Assembly (NCBI GenBank): GCA_036651815.1
Contig: JAVVXB010000035.1
Span: 1 to 29,854 of the forward strand
Reading direction: 5' to 3'
From: JAVVXB01 sp036651815
GTDB lineage: Bacteria > Bacillota > Clostridia > Christensenellales > CAG-138
Length of the DNA stretch: 29,854 nucleotides
Of this stretch, positions 8,442 to 16,126 are shown piece by piece; the stretch's first letter is position 1, and every line of letters starts with the position of its first letter. The notes beneath the pieces were generated by a model that was not told the origin of the DNA, searched no databases, and worked only from the letters and a program-made list of their open reading frames with translations. Made by a program: the position numbers and the translations under genes.

Positions 8442-8470
8442 AGTTTAACAAAGCCTGACCTGCCTGTCAA
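8442..8470 (-). promoter_or_regulatory. Sigma-A promoter of rplM-rpsI
   Basis: On the minus strand TTGACA (8470-8465), a 17-base spacer and TAAACT (8447-8442). One of the best promoter matches in the window. Confidence 0.85.
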
Positions 8471-8499
8471 TGCCAAAAGCGAAATAACTCTGATTTCGC

Positions 8500-8528
8500 C
8501 TGACATTTTCAAAGCAAAAGCGTACATA
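8500..8528 (+). promoter_or_regulatory. Candidate promoter of the two small genes
   Basis: CTGACA (8500-8505), 17 bases, TACATA (8523-8528), about 30 bases before the first small start codon. Confidence 0.4.
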
Positions 8529-8562
8529 CTAAGCATAACCGAAAGGAAATGGGGCAATTTGG

Positions 8563-8703
8563 ATGACAAAACGAATGGTGATACTCATTCTGGCCGTACT
8601 GGCGCTGGCCGCAATCTTCGCTTTGTGCCTGTTGTTGGCCATGCGCGACAACGGTCTTACGGGCAGCGGCGTATATTTTGTGAAAGCAGGTGCAGCGATA
8701 TGA
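8563..8703 (+). CDS. Small single-span membrane protein (46 aa)
   Basis: Begins MTKRMVILILAVLALAAI: a short basic N-terminus, one hydrophobic helix at about residues 5-27, then a polar tail MRDNGLTGSGVYFVKAGAAI. GGGG lies 8 bases before the ATG and a weak promoter is upstream. Its TGA overlaps the start of the next small gene as ATGA, which argues for real translation. I do not know the family. It is flanked by a candidate promoter and a terminator, so the pair forms its own transcription unit. Confidence 0.5.
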   Translation: MTKRMVILILAVLALAAIFALCLLLAMRDNGLTGSGVYFVKAGAAI

Positions 8704-8825
8704 ATCGGTTCCATCGCATCAATCGGCCAACGTTGCTGCTGCATGGCGGCGGCGGAGAAAACACGCCCGCGGACCGGGAAATCCGCTATCGTCCCTATGA
8801 CAGCAACCGCGAGACAAAATCCTGA
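8700..8825 (+). CDS. Small basic hypothetical protein (41 aa)
   Basis: Begins MNRFHRINRPTLLLHGGGG and ends in a charged stretch rich in Arg, Asp and Glu. No membrane segment. Its ATG overlaps the stop of the upstream small membrane protein, implying coupling. A terminator hairpin follows within 5 bases of the stop. The longer frame from 8379 in the same phase crosses the rplM promoter and lacks a ribosome site, so I take only this part. Function unknown. Confidence 0.4.
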   Translation: MNRFHRINRPTLLLHGGGGENTPADREIRYRPYDSNRETKS

Positions 8826-8829
8826 CAAC

Positions 8830-8862
8830 ATCGGGGCAGATGTATTTCGCAGCTGCCCCGAT
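8830..8862. terminator. Rho-independent terminator of the small gene pair
   Basis: 10-bp stem ATCGGGGCAG / CTGCCCCGAT with a 13-base loop, followed on the plus strand by TGTTTATC. It may also stop the convergent surface protein gene, although its U-tract on that strand is poor. Confidence 0.75.
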
Positions 8863-8881
8863 TGTTTATCATAAATCAGAT

Positions 8882-11800
8882 TTAAAACTCGTCGTCTTCG
8901 TCATCTTCTTCCGCACGGCTCTTAAGGTATGCGCGAATCCCTATCACAATCAGCAGCAGCGCCACCAGGATCATGACCGCAATCATCCATCCTCCGACTC
9001 CAAAGCCGTCATGGGCGGACCCACCGGGTTCGTTCAGCAGTGCGGTGGGGCTAGGTGACGCGGAAGATGCGGGCGTTTCCATGGATGCGGGCGTTTCCGC
9101 GACTACGCTAAGCTCTTGGCTCAGGAACACATAATCCGAGCAGGAGGACTGCACAACCGTCACATTGCCGGAGCTGTCGGCCACCGCCGTCTGCAAATAG
9201 GACAGCGTTTTCGCCGCAGGATCAAGCTTGTAATAGTACAAGGTTTTTCCTGCCTGCGCTGCGCCAAGCCAGATACGGATATTGGCTTTTGCAGGCAATT
9301 CTCCATCATAGTTGAAATGAATGGTGGCCACATATTTGTCGCCTGCAATTTGTTTTGCGCTATTTTCATGGACACAGCCATTGATGGATGTGCCAAAGTC
9401 ATACCACAGCGTGCCTGCGGTCAGCTTCATCGTCCCCTTGAAGAAGGTATACGTCACATTGTCGGTCTTGATGGTAACGTCCTGTTTTTCGTTGCCCTTA
9501 ATCAAGCTTTGCATGGTGGAAAACAGAATGCGTGTATTGTCGCTGCTCAGGGCATAGCTGGTCAGTGCCGCTGCGCTGCCGGAATTACTGTCGGGCGTTG
9601 GCGTAGCCCCGCTGCCCGTAGAGCCGCCCGGTTTTGTCGAATCACCCGGCGTCGAACCGGAGGATGGTGAGGAGGTGCTGGCTTTGAGCACATTGCTTAC
9701 CGGGGAAGCATCCACCGTCGTTGTCGCCTTCACACGCTGATAGAATGAGTAGGTCTTGCCGGCTGACAGGCCGGAAAAAACGTTGCTATCTTGAAATTTT
9801 TGTCCGTCACGGCTGTATTCGTAGCCAGATATTTTAATCAATGTAATGCTGGTGCTGGTACGAGACTCGCGCGCGGGGGCTTCCGGTGTGACGCCGATGA
9901 ACACGGCCTTTTGCACGGTGCCAACAAGCTTTGTGAGCGTGCCACCCTGCGTGCTACTTGCCACCTCTGCATAGAGCGGATTCCCGATGTCCATTATATT
10001 CACGTCATAGGTCTGTCCGCTGCCAACAATCATGTTGCCCCGGCGCCAAACATAGTTGAGCGTACCGGAGTTGTTGCTACCCGTCAGCGCTGCCACCAAC
10101 GTTTTCCCATAGCGTATATCACCGGAAACAGTCAGTGTCCCAGTGAGTCCGGATATGGTTGCAATCTGTGCCGCCGGACTTGCAGCAGAAGCCTGTGACT
10201 GTGCAGTTTCCTTCACACGCTGATAGAAACTATAGACCGACCCCATGGTCAGATTATGAAACGTAGTGGTGTCCTGCCAGTTCGTTCCGCCCATGGAATA
10301 TTCATATCCGACAATTGCATTGAGCGTTACGGTCGAGGCGGAGACCGATGCCGCCGTAGGCGCGATGGGCGCAGTCACCGTAGCTTTTTTGACTGCTGCG
10401 GTCGTCAGCGTAAGAATGCCGGTTTCCACACTGCTTTTGATTTCCACCGTCAGCGGACTTCCAATATCCGAAACCTGAATGGTATAGGCGGCTGCGTTGC
10501 TCAGTACCGTTATGCCACGTTTCCAGACATACCCAAGCGAACCGGTGTTGTTGCTGCCAGTTAGGAGTGCGTTAACCGTCTGCCCCACCTGCAACGTGCC
10601 GGATACAACAACCGTGCCGGTCAGCTGTCCTACTGTACTGACCTGAAGCACAGGGCTTGGATCGGAGGCCAGCATGGCCATCGTCTTTTGATACCGCTGA
10701 TAAAAGCTGTAGCTCTGGCCAGCCGTCAGCCCATCGAACATGGGACTGCTCTGCCAGCTAATCGCATCGCGGCTGTATTCGCAGCCAATGACCGCGTTGA
10801 GTGTAATAGATGTGTCAGTGACCGCCGCCACGGTGGGCGCGGCAGGCGCCGCAGCTGCGTTGGGGTTGACGGACGGTGTCTGTGCGGTTAGTTCGCCGGA
10901 AAATCCGCTGCCTGTTACGGACAGGGTCAATACGCTCCCAATATCGCCAGCGCGCACCATATAGGTAGTGTTTTCTCCGCCAGTTGCCAGAATGACATCA
11001 CCCTTTTTCCAGGTATAGGTCAGCGCCGGCGCGGACTTGTCTCCGGTCACGCTCAACACCCCGGCAGGAGTCCCCGTGCCGGAACGCGTCGCCCCACCCC
11101 GCGCCGTTCCCGTAATCTCAACCATGCCTTTCAATATCGGTTTGGTCACCGCCGCAAAAATTGTCAGTTCGCCATTGACGACAAAATCCATAAGGTTGAC
11201 ATCGGCAAGCAGTGTTCCATCCTGCTTCACGGTATAGGCAACCATACCACCCGGGTTTTCGGGTGCGGTAATCATCAGATGCGTTCCCGTCGGCACTGCC
11301 GTTCCGCTGGCCACCGCAGTTCCGGTTTCGCCGACCGTTTTAACCGACCATCCACTGCCAAGGCCATAGACCACAAGTTTGGTATCCGCTTGCTGCGCAC
11401 CCATCGGTATCGAAACAGCCGGCATCGCAGCAGATTGGTTGCCAGCCGCGTCAACAAACGCGCCCGCGTCCACTTGAATGGTATAGGTCGTCCCAGCACT
11501 CAACGTCAGCGCAGGCGTAAACGCCGATAACGCTAGGCTTGCATTCCACGGGCCAACATCCGGGCCTCCGGTCATCTGCGCATCCGTTGCACGTGCCTGA
11601 TAGGAATTGGTTCCATCAAAAAGTATGATATACTTGTCGGCAATCGCAACGGTCTGTTCCGAAAGGCTCAGCACCATGCGCTGCGCGCCCGAAGCCACAG
11701 CGCCTGCACCCGGAGAAGCAAGCGCCACGGTCGGTATGCTGGCGTTATGCGCAATGCGGATATATTTCTGCGCTGTAACGCCACCATCCGCAATTCTGCG

Positions 11801-12103
11801 TAAACGGTAAGCAACGGTCGAAACGCCATCCGCGGCAAAGGCCTTGGTCACCGATGCCTCCCAAACCGCGCCATTTTCCGAAAGCATCAGCTCGAATCCT
11901 TCGGGTGCAAGCAGCGTCACGTCGCCCGTGTAGATGCCGCTGCTGCCAAGATTGGTGGCCGCCAGCGTTGCTACAGCATCCGTTTCAAGCGCCGGTATTG
12001 ATGTCCCCGTGCTCTGATCCGCAAGCGCAGTACCCAAAGCGCCAGTTATAAAAAGAATGACGATTACCGGAATCACAAACCGGAATATGAATGGCTTTTT
12101 CAT
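8882..12103 (-). CDS. Large membrane-anchored surface protein with tandem Ig/FN3-like repeats
   Basis: 1073 residues; AAAGGGA lies 6 bases before the ATG. Residues 1-28 form a signal peptide. Early modules include an adhesin-type segment (VSIPMGAQ region) and a YTWKKG module. The central part holds three tandem units of about 160 residues, each pairing an FN3-like module (EYSRD ... LTAGQSYSFYQR) with an Ig-like module (GSLGYVWKRG); the YSFYQR-coding sites lie near 10695, 10218 and 9735. A Ser/Gly/Pro-rich linker (SSPSSGSTPGDSTKPGG) precedes a last domain, and residues about 1036-1057 form a membrane span followed by an acidic tail (EEDDEDDEF). There is no LPXTG signal, so it is held by the span. 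Likely surface adhesion or structural role; the ligand is unknown. Confidence 0.75.
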   Translation of the reverse strand: MKKPFIFRFVIPVIVILFITGALGTALADQSTGTSIPALETDAVATLAATNLGSSGIYTGDVTLLAPEGFELMLSENGAVWEASVTKAFAADGVSTVAYRLRRIADGGVTAQKYIRIAHNASIPTVALASPGAGAVASGAQRMVLSLSEQTVAIADKYIILFDGTNSYQARATDAQMTGGPDVGPWNASLALSAFTPALTLSAGTTYTIQVDAGAFVDAAGNQSAAMPAVSIPMGAQQADTKLVVYGLGSGWSVKTVGETGTAVASGTAVPTGTHLMITAPENPGGMVAYTVKQDGTLLADVNLMDFVVNGELTIFAAVTKPILKGMVEITGTARGGATRSGTGTPAGVLSVTGDKSAPALTYTWKKGDVILATGGENTTYMVRAGDIGSVLTLSVTGSGFSGELTAQTPSVNPNAAAAPAAPTVAAVTDTSITLNAVIGCEYSRDAISWQSSPMFDGLTAGQSYSFYQRYQKTMAMLASDPSPVLQVSTVGQLTGTVVVSGTLQVGQTVNALLTGSNNTGSLGYVWKRGITVLSNAAAYTIQVSDIGSPLTVEIKSSVETGILTLTTAAVKKATVTAPIAPTAASVSASTVTLNAIVGYEYSMGGTNWQDTTTFHNLTMGSVYSFYQRVKETAQSQASAASPAAQIATISGLTGTLTVSGDIRYGKTLVAALTGSNNSGTLNYVWRRGNMIVGSGQTYDVNIMDIGNPLYAEVASSTQGGTLTKLVGTVQKAVFIGVTPEAPARESRTSTSITLIKISGYEYSRDGQKFQDSNVFSGLSAGKTYSFYQRVKATTTVDASPVSNVLKASTSSPSSGSTPGDSTKPGGSTGSGATPTPDSNSGSAAALTSYALSSDNTRILFSTMQSLIKGNEKQDVTIKTDNVTYTFFKGTMKLTAGTLWYDFGTSINGCVHENSAKQIAGDKYVATIHFNYDGELPAKANIRIWLGAAQAGKTLYYYKLDPAAKTLSYLQTAVADSSGNVTVVQSSCSDYVFLSQELSVVAETPASMETPASSASPSPTALLNEPGGSAHDGFGVGGWMIAVMILVALLLIVIGIRAYLKSRAEEDDEDDEF

Positions 12104-12142
12104 TGTATCCCTTTCTGAAAACCATGTATTTGCTCCGCCAAC

Positions 12143-12171
12143 AGTATGGCATAGCCCCGCACAATTTGCAA
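12143..12171 (-). promoter_or_regulatory. Promoter of the large surface protein
   Basis: Minus strand TTGCAA (12171-12166), 17-base spacer, CATACT (12148-12143), about 40 bases before the gene. Confidence 0.6.
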
Positions 12172-12474
12172 TTTCGCGTTAAATATGTTCACAGGAAAGT
12201 ACATATTGGTCAATTTTGTCATTTGATTTAACGTTCATATCCCTGTTTTTTACAGCATATTTATTCCTAACGTACGAGAAAGCTTGGCGAAAAATGCCTC
12301 TTTTCCCAGCATACACACCCGTAGGTTCTCTCGCGTTCTTCAATGCAACGATTTTATCTTTTTGCGCCGCCTTTCCACGCACGCTTGATCTCATTTTCAG
12401 TCCAATTATCGGAAAAGTCCATTGTCCATGGAATTCATCGTACTATAACGAAAAATTCACATTGGCAAAAGCGC
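12172..12474. other. Intergenic region between surface protein and perR
   Basis: I see no supported gene. Open frames on both strands (for example plus 12216-12512 and minus 12179-12394) lack ribosome sites and resemble nothing I know. The promoters of the two divergent neighbours lie at its ends. Confidence 0.5.
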
Positions 12475-12511
12475 TTGCAAATGACGGTTTTTTCGTCTAT
12501 TCTATTGAATA
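12475..12511 (+). promoter_or_regulatory. perR promoter with overlapping inverted repeat
   Basis: TTGCAA (12475-12480), 17 bases, TATTCT (12498-12503). The -10 box overlaps TATTC-TATT-GAATA (12498-12511), an inverted repeat where a Fur-family protein could bind its own promoter. It is only loosely like the B. subtilis Per box. Confidence 0.5.
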
Positions 12512-12540
12512 ATTAAAGTTGTAACAAACCGGAGATTATG

Positions 12541-12939
12541 ATGAAAAAAACGCGAAACACCTACCAGCGCAAGCTCGTAATGGATGCCGTACTCAACCGC
12601 ACAGATCACCCCAGTGCAGACGATATCTATTGCGATGCAAAAAATCAGGACGCGCATATCAGTCGTGGCACAATCTACCGAAATCTGCACCTGTTGTCCG
12701 AGATGGGCGTCATCGGTCACCTATATGTACTCACCGGCGCAGATCGTTTTGATTATCGAACCGATCAGCACTACCATTTTCTGTGCACCATGTGCGGCAA
12801 ACTGTTCGATGTCAACCTTCCGTATCTAGCAGAGCTGGATAACCGATCCTTGCCGGAAGGTTTTTCGGTTCAGGGACATCGGCTTATTTTTGAAGGTGTC
12901 TGCGCAAAGTGTAACGCCAAGCAAAGTTCAAAGGTGTGA
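12541..12939 (+). CDS. perR: Fur-family peroxide-responsive regulator (PerR-like)
   Basis: 132 residues from ATG 12541, six bases after GGAG; ATG 12538 directly before it is too close. The N-terminal winged helix includes SRGTIYRNLHLLSEMGVI. The metal-binding half has RFDYRTDQHYHFLC: an Asp in RFD and two His in HYH match the regulatory iron/manganese site of PerR, and LFDV carries Asp where Fur usually has Glu. CTMC and CAKC supply the structural zinc. It should repress peroxide and oxygen defence genes until iron-catalysed histidine oxidation. FprA and rubredoxin lie 8 kb away and are candidate targets, though I see no clear Per box there. Fur or Zur function is less likely. Confidence 0.85.
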   Translation: MKKTRNTYQRKLVMDAVLNRTDHPSADDIYCDAKNQDAHISRGTIYRNLHLLSEMGVIGHLYVLTGADRFDYRTDQHYHFLCTMCGKLFDVNLPYLAELDNRSLPEGFSVQGHRLIFEGVCAKCNAKQSSKV

Positions 12940-12953
12940 TCCTTCGGCATTCT

Positions 12954-13112
12954 AGGGTATGTTTCTAAAAGAGAATTTTGCGGCTTGACATAAATTTTTT
13001 ATCGGTTCAAGAGAAGAATGCGTAGGTTTGCTGTCGGCCAATCTTGAATTATAAGCACCAGCCAAGAAAATAGATATCAAAAACACTTTCGGTGAATTTA
13101 GAACCTTACCCT
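12954..13112. repeat. Inverted-end (MITE-like) element, copy 1
   Basis: About 159 bp between perR and the convergent methyltransferase gene. Ends are AGGGTATGTTTCTAAA (12954-12969) and, inverted, AGGGTAAGGTTCTAAA (13112-13097), 14 of 16 identical. The right end, CACTTTCGGTGAATTTAGA, is almost the same as in the copy at 20590-20745. No coding capacity is evident. No target duplication is visible. Confidence 0.65.
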
Positions 13113-13216
13113 CCTGCCAACACTTTTATTCAGGCAATTGTGCTCTCGTGCAGTTCGCGCGACGCAACCATCTCAAGAGGGACGGTCAATCTGGTTGCTA
13201 CTAAGAGTACAAAACG

Positions 13217-14245
13217 TCATGCAATCAGATCCATCAGCTTGCGGCGATAGTAGAAGGACTGTACGGTCTCAAAGAACACGTTTACATTCTCCAGATCGGT
13301 CAGCGGTGGAATATCGCAGCCGGAGGAGATGATAAAATTATGATAATCCGCACACGTACGCAGCAGCCGTTCGGTCTTGTTCCTCACCGATTGTGGCGTG
13401 CCGCCAAGAAAGTGCTTGGAGGGACTGATATTTCCCATCACCAGGCAGTCCTTCGGCATCTTTTCGAGCATCTCATGCATATCTACCGCATCGCCAAAGT
13501 GGAATGCTCGGCAACCGGTATCCACAATTTCATCGACCAGACGGTTGACGCTGCTGCCGCAGTTATGATAGATCACAATGAACTTCTCATCCTGCACCCG
13601 TCCCACAAGCTCCTGAATATATCCAGTGGAAAACATCTGCATCAGCGTTGGTGAGAGCATACCTGCCAGCGGTTCTGCCAGAATAATGCCATGCGCGCCG
13701 GCCGCCTTGAATGCAAGTGCATATTCAATCAGGAAATCCGTAACCTTGCGCAGCACCTTGTGTACAAACTCCGGTTCGTCATAGCAACTAATCATCACTT
13801 CGTTGACGTTCATCAGCCGCCCTGTCAAGGAAAACGGGCCAATGCAGTTGGCGAATACCGGACGGTCGGTGATGAGCCGCAGCGCCTTTTTAATGCTCTC
13901 CACGCACACGCCAGTTCGTCCATCGCCCACATGGGGCGAGCGTAGCGCTTGCACATCGGCTTCGGAAGCAACCAGTTGGCCAGTAATGGTCGGCACCTCA
14001 TCCGCAGCATAGACCGTCCGCGCACCAAACGCTTCCGCCTCAACGGACAGATCCATGAAACTGATCGCAGCAGGCATGTCATATTTGTCCGTAATCATCT
14101 TCATGCCCATTGCCTGATAATTGCTGCTCTCAATCAGCTCCTTGACGGTAACAAACAACAGCTGTACCGCAGGAAATGAGAGAAGAGGAAACGCCATCTT
14201 CTCCTCGTCAAAAATCATTTTATCAATCCATTTATACATATTCAT
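13217..14245 (-). CDS. Uroporphyrinogen decarboxylase-family methyltransferase (MtaA/MtbA/CmuA-like)
   Basis: 342 residues; GGGAGGA lies 10 bases before ATG 14245. The fold is that of UroD, but the features fit corrinoid-dependent methyltransferases, which move methyl groups between a corrinoid protein and coenzyme M or folate: zinc-site motif YHNCGSS (about 228-234) and downstream SSGCDIPP. Typical text includes NCIGPFSLTG and GIILAEPLAGMLSP. True HemE lacks the Cys ligands. No corrinoid protein, MtrH-like or other methyltransferase genes lie nearby, so it is an orphan and the methyl donor and acceptor cannot be named. Confidence 0.8.
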   Translation of the reverse strand: MNMYKWIDKMIFDEEKMAFPLLSFPAVQLLFVTVKELIESSNYQAMGMKMITDKYDMPAAISFMDLSVEAEAFGARTVYAADEVPTITGQLVASEADVQALRSPHVGDGRTGVCVESIKKALRLITDRPVFANCIGPFSLTGRLMNVNEVMISCYDEPEFVHKVLRKVTDFLIEYALAFKAAGAHGIILAEPLAGMLSPTLMQMFSTGYIQELVGRVQDEKFIVIYHNCGSSVNRLVDEIVDTGCRAFHFGDAVDMHEMLEKMPKDCLVMGNISPSKHFLGGTPQSVRNKTERLLRTCADYHNFIISSGCDIPPLTDLENVNVFFETVQSFYYRRKLMDLIA

Positions 14246-14702
14246 CGTTCTTTGTCCTCCCGGTTTTGAGTTGTCTTCATGCTATCAAACCGGATAACAA
14301 AGCGCAATCCGCAAGCTGAACGCAATTCGTATTCTGTACTCGTACAACTTGTATATAGTATTTCATCAAAGACTGCGCTGCTGAGCAATCTTACGCATTG
14401 TAGTCATACAGTTTGTAGGATGGCATTTTCTTCCCGTATTCTATTCCTGTAGACGCGCGACCGTAAGACAGTTCCCTAAAAAGAACGGCCCGCTCGGTTT
14501 TGAAAAAATCCACCACCATACCGTGGAGGCACATTATCCAAACAGAAAAGCATCCACCCATTTTCATAAGCTGGCCATGTTTCACCCAGATATCTATAAT
14601 CTTCTATGGTTATCCCGTATGGTTATCCCGGTCGGAGGTCCGTTCCTTAAAATCGACAAACAGGGCAGCCCTTGTCTGCCCTGTTCAGAAAGCACGTCTG
14701 CT
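14246..14702. other. Intergenic region with regulatory signals
   Basis: Near the methyltransferase: a candidate minus-strand promoter, TTGCGC (14307-14302) - 17 bases - TAGCAT (14284-14279), and an inverted repeat CCGGTTTTGA / TCAAACCGG (14260-14293) next to the ribosome site that could be an operator or leader hairpin. At 14605-14630 a 13-base unit TATGGTTATCCCG is repeated in tandem. A minus-strand frame of 64 codons (14391-14585) lacks a good ribosome site and known relatives; I do not call it. Confidence 0.4.
14659..14685 (-). terminator. Hairpin terminator after the GlsB-like gene
   Basis: 10-bp stem AACAGGGCAG / CTGCCCTGTT with a 7-base loop, followed on the minus strand after five bases by TTTT. 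Confidence 0.6.
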
Positions 14703-14963
14703 TCAGCGTTTTCTGCCGGTGATAAACCGGCTCAGCGCAATCAGGATGCATGCGCCGCCCACGGAAATCAGTATTCCGATCAGTGAAAACGTACTTGCTC
14801 CGCCCAACCTCAGCATGCTGGCAATCCAGCCGCCAAGAAAGCTGCCGGCGATGCCAACGACAATGTTGCGAATCACGCCGCCCCGGTTTTTCATGACCAG
14901 ACCGGCTATCCATCCGATGATCGCGCCGACCACAAGCCAGCAAATGATGTTCCAAAGTGTCAT
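14703..14963 (-). CDS. GlsB/YeaQ/YmgE-family membrane protein
   Basis: 86 residues with three hydrophobic segments and glycine-rich turns (GAIIGWIAGLVMK, RNIVVGIAGSFLGGWI), the signature of the transglycosylase-associated protein family (PF04226). GGGGGAG lies just before the ATG. Members are small inner-membrane proteins linked to general stress; the biochemical role is unknown and the transglycosylase label has no catalytic support. It ends in the hairpin at 14659. The preceding gene on the strand ends 57 bases upstream, so it may be read through from the ligase-aminomutase operon. Confidence 0.85.
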   Translation of the reverse strand: MTLWNIICWLVVGAIIGWIAGLVMKNRGGVIRNIVVGIAGSFLGGWIASMLRLGGASTFSLIGILISVGGACILIALSRFITGRKR

Positions 14964-15019
14964 GTCTCCCCCATTCTTTCGTTCCCTGCTTTAAATCATA
15001 GCGCAGCGATACTGCTACG

Positions 15020-16126
15020 TCAATCTTTAAGCGGCTGCGGATAGCGATAGATCTGGCCAAGATAGTTTTCCATCACAACCTCCCGATCGTCCTTTTTCAG
15101 CACGTAGGGATACCCAATGGGAATCTTGCCACCACCAGAAGGCGCATCAATGACATATTTTGGCACGGCATAGCCAGAAATGTTACCTGTCAACGCGTGC
15201 ATAATTTCAATGCCCCGATCCACGCTCGTACGAAAGTGGCCAATGCCGTTGGACAGATCACACTGATAAAGATAGTACGGCCGCACGCGCATGTGTACCA
15301 ACCCTAGCAGCAATCGCTTCATCGTCTCCGCATCGTCATTGATTCCGCGCAACAAAACGCTCTGGTTGCCCAGCGGTATCCCCGCGTCCACGATGGCCGC
15401 ACAGGCATGCGCCGCCTCCGGCGTAAGCTCGTTTGGATGATTAAAATGGGTGTTGATCCAGATGGGGTGATACCGTTTGAGCATATCTGTCAATTCCGTG
15501 GTAATCCGCATAGGCAATACCACCGGCACGCGCGTTCCCATACGGATAATATCCACATGCCCGATCGCCCGCAGGGATGCAATGATATGCTCGAGTTTCC
15601 CTGTGCTCATGGTCAGCGGATCTCCGCCGGAGATGAGTACATCGCGAATTTCTTCATGTGAGCGAATGTACCCCAGCGCGGTTTGCAGCGCCTGTTCAGT
15701 GATGGTGCAATCCTCCTCGCCCACGGTGCGTCGGCGCGTGCAGTGGCGGCAATACATGCCGCATTGCAACGTCACAAGCAGCAGCACCCGGTCGGGATAC
15801 CGGTGGACGACATGTGGGACGGGACTGTCGTGAAGTTCTCCCAGTGGATCGTCCATATCGTTTTTGCAGGGCACCGTCTCGAGGATGGAGGGAACACATT
15901 GCTTTCGAATCGGGTCCTGCGGATCCTCCGGGTGGATGAGTGACGCATAGTAGGGCGTAATGGCCATACGAAACGCCGCAAGACAGGTTTCAATATCCTG
16001 TTTTTCGTCCATCGATAGCGGCAGCACCTTGGAAAGTGCATCCGCCGTGGTGATACGGTTTGCAAATTGCCACTTCCAGTCGTTCCACGTCGGGCATTCT
16101 TTGGCATAATCTTCAGCCTGCTTCAT
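15020..16126 (-). CDS. Lysine 2,3-aminomutase-like radical SAM protein (KamA family)
   Basis: 368 residues, shorter than the roughly 416 of clostridial KamA. The radical SAM cluster motif is CGMYCRHC (C122, C126, C129). The PLP lysine is K334 in APSGGGKIP, a one-residue change from the usual PGGGGK. CDLSNGIGHFRT (289-300) and VIDAP (325-329) keep the two Asp residues (D290, D327) that in lysine aminomutase bind the substrate side-chain amine and are replaced in glutamate 2,3-aminomutase. Lysine to beta-lysine is therefore the best prediction. Its ATG overlaps the stop of the ATP-grasp ligase gene, implying coupled synthesis. No ablB acetyltransferase or lysine-fermentation genes are near, so catabolism or osmolyte synthesis is not favoured. 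Confidence 0.85.
   Translation of the reverse strand: MKQAEDYAKECPTWNDWKWQFANRITTADALSKVLPLSMDEKQDIETCLAAFRMAITPYYASLIHPEDPQDPIRKQCVPSILETVPCKNDMDDPLGELHDSPVPHVVHRYPDRVLLLVTLQCGMYCRHCTRRRTVGEEDCTITEQALQTALGYIRSHEEIRDVLISGGDPLTMSTGKLEHIIASLRAIGHVDIIRMGTRVPVVLPMRITTELTDMLKRYHPIWINTHFNHPNELTPEAAHACAAIVDAGIPLGNQSVLLRGINDDAETMKRLLLGLVHMRVRPYYLYQCDLSNGIGHFRTSVDRGIEIMHALTGNISGYAVPKYVIDAPSGGGKIPIGYPYVLKKDDREVVMENYLGQIYRYPQPLKD

Noticed and set aside
8379..8825. 148-codon plus-strand ORF
   Set aside because: Its first part runs across the rplM leader and promoter and has no ribosome site; the two smaller frames at 8563 and 8700 fit start signals and overlap better.
9116..9670. 184-codon plus-strand ORF
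   Set aside because: Antisense shadow of the surface protein, caused by its composition.
12179..12512. Two opposed ORFs in the surface protein-perR gap (71 and 98 codons)
   Set aside because: No ribosome sites; the plus one needs a TTG start and overlaps the perR promoter.
14391..14585. 64-codon minus-strand ORF
   Set aside because: Only a weak GGTG before the ATG, no promoter and no family I recognise.
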